Shown here: in pieces, positions 62,693 through 64,000 of the stretch | How the letters are laid out: every line of letters begins with the position of its first letter | How positions within the stretch are numbered: the stretch's first letter is position 1 | Program-made: the position numbers and the translations under genes | Notes under the pieces: model-generated | Databases searched by the model: none | The model's input: only the letters and a program-made list of their open reading frames with translations | Told to the model about the DNA's origin: nothing | From: HIMB11 sp965657135 | GTDB lineage: Bacteria > Pseudomonadota > Alphaproteobacteria > Rhodobacterales > Rhodobacteraceae | Assembly (NCBI GenBank): GCA_965657135.1 | Contig: CBFHNF010000002.1 | Span: 1-64,000, forward strand | Reading direction: 5' to 3' | DNA: 64,000 nucleotides

Positions 62693-64000
62693 ATGCCGAC
62701 AATTGATCTTATTACACCTACAGCCCCAATAGCGACCCCAACTCATGGCGGGCGGGCAAAATGTTTACAACGACTCGTGCGTTTGGATTTGCCAGTTCCC
62801 TCGACAGTTGCGCTGTCGTTTGAGATGGTGAAATCAATTGCGGCAGGCAACACTCCGGATCTGGACATGATCCTTTCGGCCTTTGCACCAGATGATATTT
62901 TGTGTGTGCGTCCATCTTCGGAAAGCGCTGATTGGGGCGGCCCTAGCGCGATTTTGAATATTGGTATGAACGATGCTCGCTATGTAGAGTTGTCTGACAA
63001 ATTAGGGCAAGAGGCGGCTGTTGATCTCTATTTGCGGTTCGTACAATCTTATTCGATCAATGTGGCCAGACTAGACCCAGACGCGTTTGAACATATAGAG
63101 GGACGCGATCAGGCTGCATTGGCCGCGTCACTTCATGCTTATCACGATGAAACCGGCGAAGAATTTCCGCAACGCATCGCTGATCAATTAACCGAAGTAT
63201 TGCGATCCATGTCGCGCGCATGGGAGGGTACGACCGCGCGACTGCTTCGCGAAGCCAAGGGCGCACCAGTAGATGCGGGCTTAGGATTGGTGGTTCAAAA
63301 AATGGCCTTTGGTATAGGCAAAGGCGAAAGCGGTTCTGGGGTTTTGCAACTGGTGGATGGCAATACTGGTGATGAACGCATCATGGGACGCTACGCACGC
63401 CAAAGCCAAGGACGCGATGCGCTGGAACAGCATCGAAGTTCATTGTTTTTGGCACATGATCCTCGTGGTCCGTCACTGCAAGATAACGAACCTGAAATTT
63501 TTGCCAATCTTGTCGAACAGGCCCAATTGATGCGTCGTCGACTGCGTGAAGAAATGCAGATCGAATTTACAATTCAAAACGGTGAGTTGTTTATTTTGGA
63601 TGGTGTCCGTGTGAATCGCCGCGCAAATGCGGCGATGCGGATTGCTGTGAAGTTGGCAGAGGATGGTATCATTACGCAACAAGAAGCACTGATGCGGATT
63701 GACCCGCGCGCGCTTGGCGAATTATTGCACCGGCAGATCGATCCTGAAGAGCCGCGTGATATTCTGGCAACCGCGGTTGCCGCCAGTCCAGGTGCTGCAA
63801 CGGGGGCGATCGTATTTGACGCACTGACCGCGCAGGCACACGCGGCCCGGGGTGACGCTTGTATACTGGTACGCAGAGAAACCAGTCCTGAAGATATCCG
63901 TGGCATGCACGCTGCTGCCGGTGTTTTGACAGAACGTGGCGGCATGACCAGTCACGCCGCCGTAATCGGGCGGGGTATTGGACTACCCTGTGTTGTTGGA
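62693..64000 (+). CDS. PEP/pyruvate phosphate dikinase-like protein, N-terminal part (runs off right edge)
   Basis: 436 codons visible from ATG 62693. The N-terminus (THGGRAKCLQRLVRLDLPVP) resembles the pyruvate-phosphate-dikinase ATP-binding domain. Later GVLTERGGMTSHAAVIGRG carries the phosphorylatable His of the swivelling PEP-utilising domain. The first domain appears short against PpdK, so it may be a specialised relative of the glyS-linked type found in Rhodobacteraceae. The C-terminal PEP-binding barrel is beyond the window. Substrate uncertain. Confidence 0.8.
   Translation, partial: MPTIDLITPTAPIATPTHGGRAKCLQRLVRLDLPVPSTVALSFEMVKSIAAGNTPDLDMILSAFAPDDILCVRPSSESADWGGPSAILNIGMNDARYVELSDKLGQEAAVDLYLRFVQSYSINVARLDPDAFEHIEGRDQAALAASLHAYHDETGEEFPQRIADQLTEVLRSMSRAWEGTTARLLREAKGAPVDAGLGLVVQKMAFGIGKGESGSGVLQLVDGNTGDERIMGRYARQSQGRDALEQHRSSLFLAHDPRGPSLQDNEPEIFANLVEQAQLMRRRLREEMQIEFTIQNGELFILDGVRVNRRANAAMRIAVKLAEDGIITQQEALMRIDPRALGELLHRQIDPEEPRDILATAVAASPGAATGAIVFDALTAQAHAARGDACILVRRETSPEDIRGMHAAAGVLTERGGMTSHAAVIGRGIGLPCVVG

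Overview
This 64 kb window is a contiguous, gene-dense stretch of chromosome from an alphaproteobacterium, most likely a marine Rhodobacteraceae (Roseobacter-group) member of fairly low GC (mid to high 40s percent by eye, not computed). The lineage call rests on family types and local gene order: phaZ/phaC-phaP-phaR, pccB and pccA with two small unknown genes between them under a PccR-type regulator, a SAM-II-like leader before metZ, a NuoE-NuoF fused diaphorase, and glyQ and glyS separated by a DUF6446 gene. I see no insertion sequence, prophage, CRISPR array, rRNA or tRNA gene. No gap between genes exceeds 300 bases; the longest are 18760-19043 (bet operators) and 53005-53262 (metZ leader).

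Layout. 1-3.8 kb: polyhydroxyalkanoate storage locus (phaZ cut by the window edge, phaC, phaP, phaR) with CTGC-N3-GCAG sites before the divergent phaZ/phaC pair and before phaP. 3.8-11.9 kb: long minus-strand operon of a polar amino acid/amine ABC transporter, two glutamine-synthetase-like ligases, a glutamine amidotransferase and an FAD oxidase, probably a gamma-glutamylation route for using an amine as nitrogen source. 12-16.5 kb: secG-pyrG-rlmJ and three small genes. 16.6-22.2 kb: purA and the choline-to-glycine-betaine genes betI/betB/betA. 22.3-32.5 kb: propionyl-CoA to succinyl-CoA (pccR, pccB, pccA, mcm), with clustered TTTGCAAA octamers before pccR and pccB. 32.6-39.4 kb: a gene split by an apparent frameshift, thiamine pyrophosphokinase, a DMT transporter, serine dehydratase, GST, rpiA and gor. 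39.4-43.2 kb: hflK-hflC-DUF2065-degP. 43.2-52 kb: a lipoprotein gene with a homopolymer frameshift, ferredoxin, purD, xseA, the diaphorase, ftsY, a DMT transporter and yciB. 52-64 kb: alpha/beta hydrolase, metZ with leader, folE2, trkH, a degenerate protease-like protein, glyQ-DUF6446-glyS, and a PEP/pyruvate-dikinase-like protein cut by the right edge.

Most of the window is core metabolism. The parts most worth a second look are the regulatory sites (PhaR operators, PccR octamer arrays, a riboswitch followed by a terminator, bet palindromes, a shared TTTGATCAAA palindrome in the amine operon), the two single-base frameshifts, the small unknown genes inside the pcc locus, the diaphorase gene without an adjacent dehydrogenase subunit, and the protease-like protein without its catalytic serine. 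I found no clearly new defence or mobile system.
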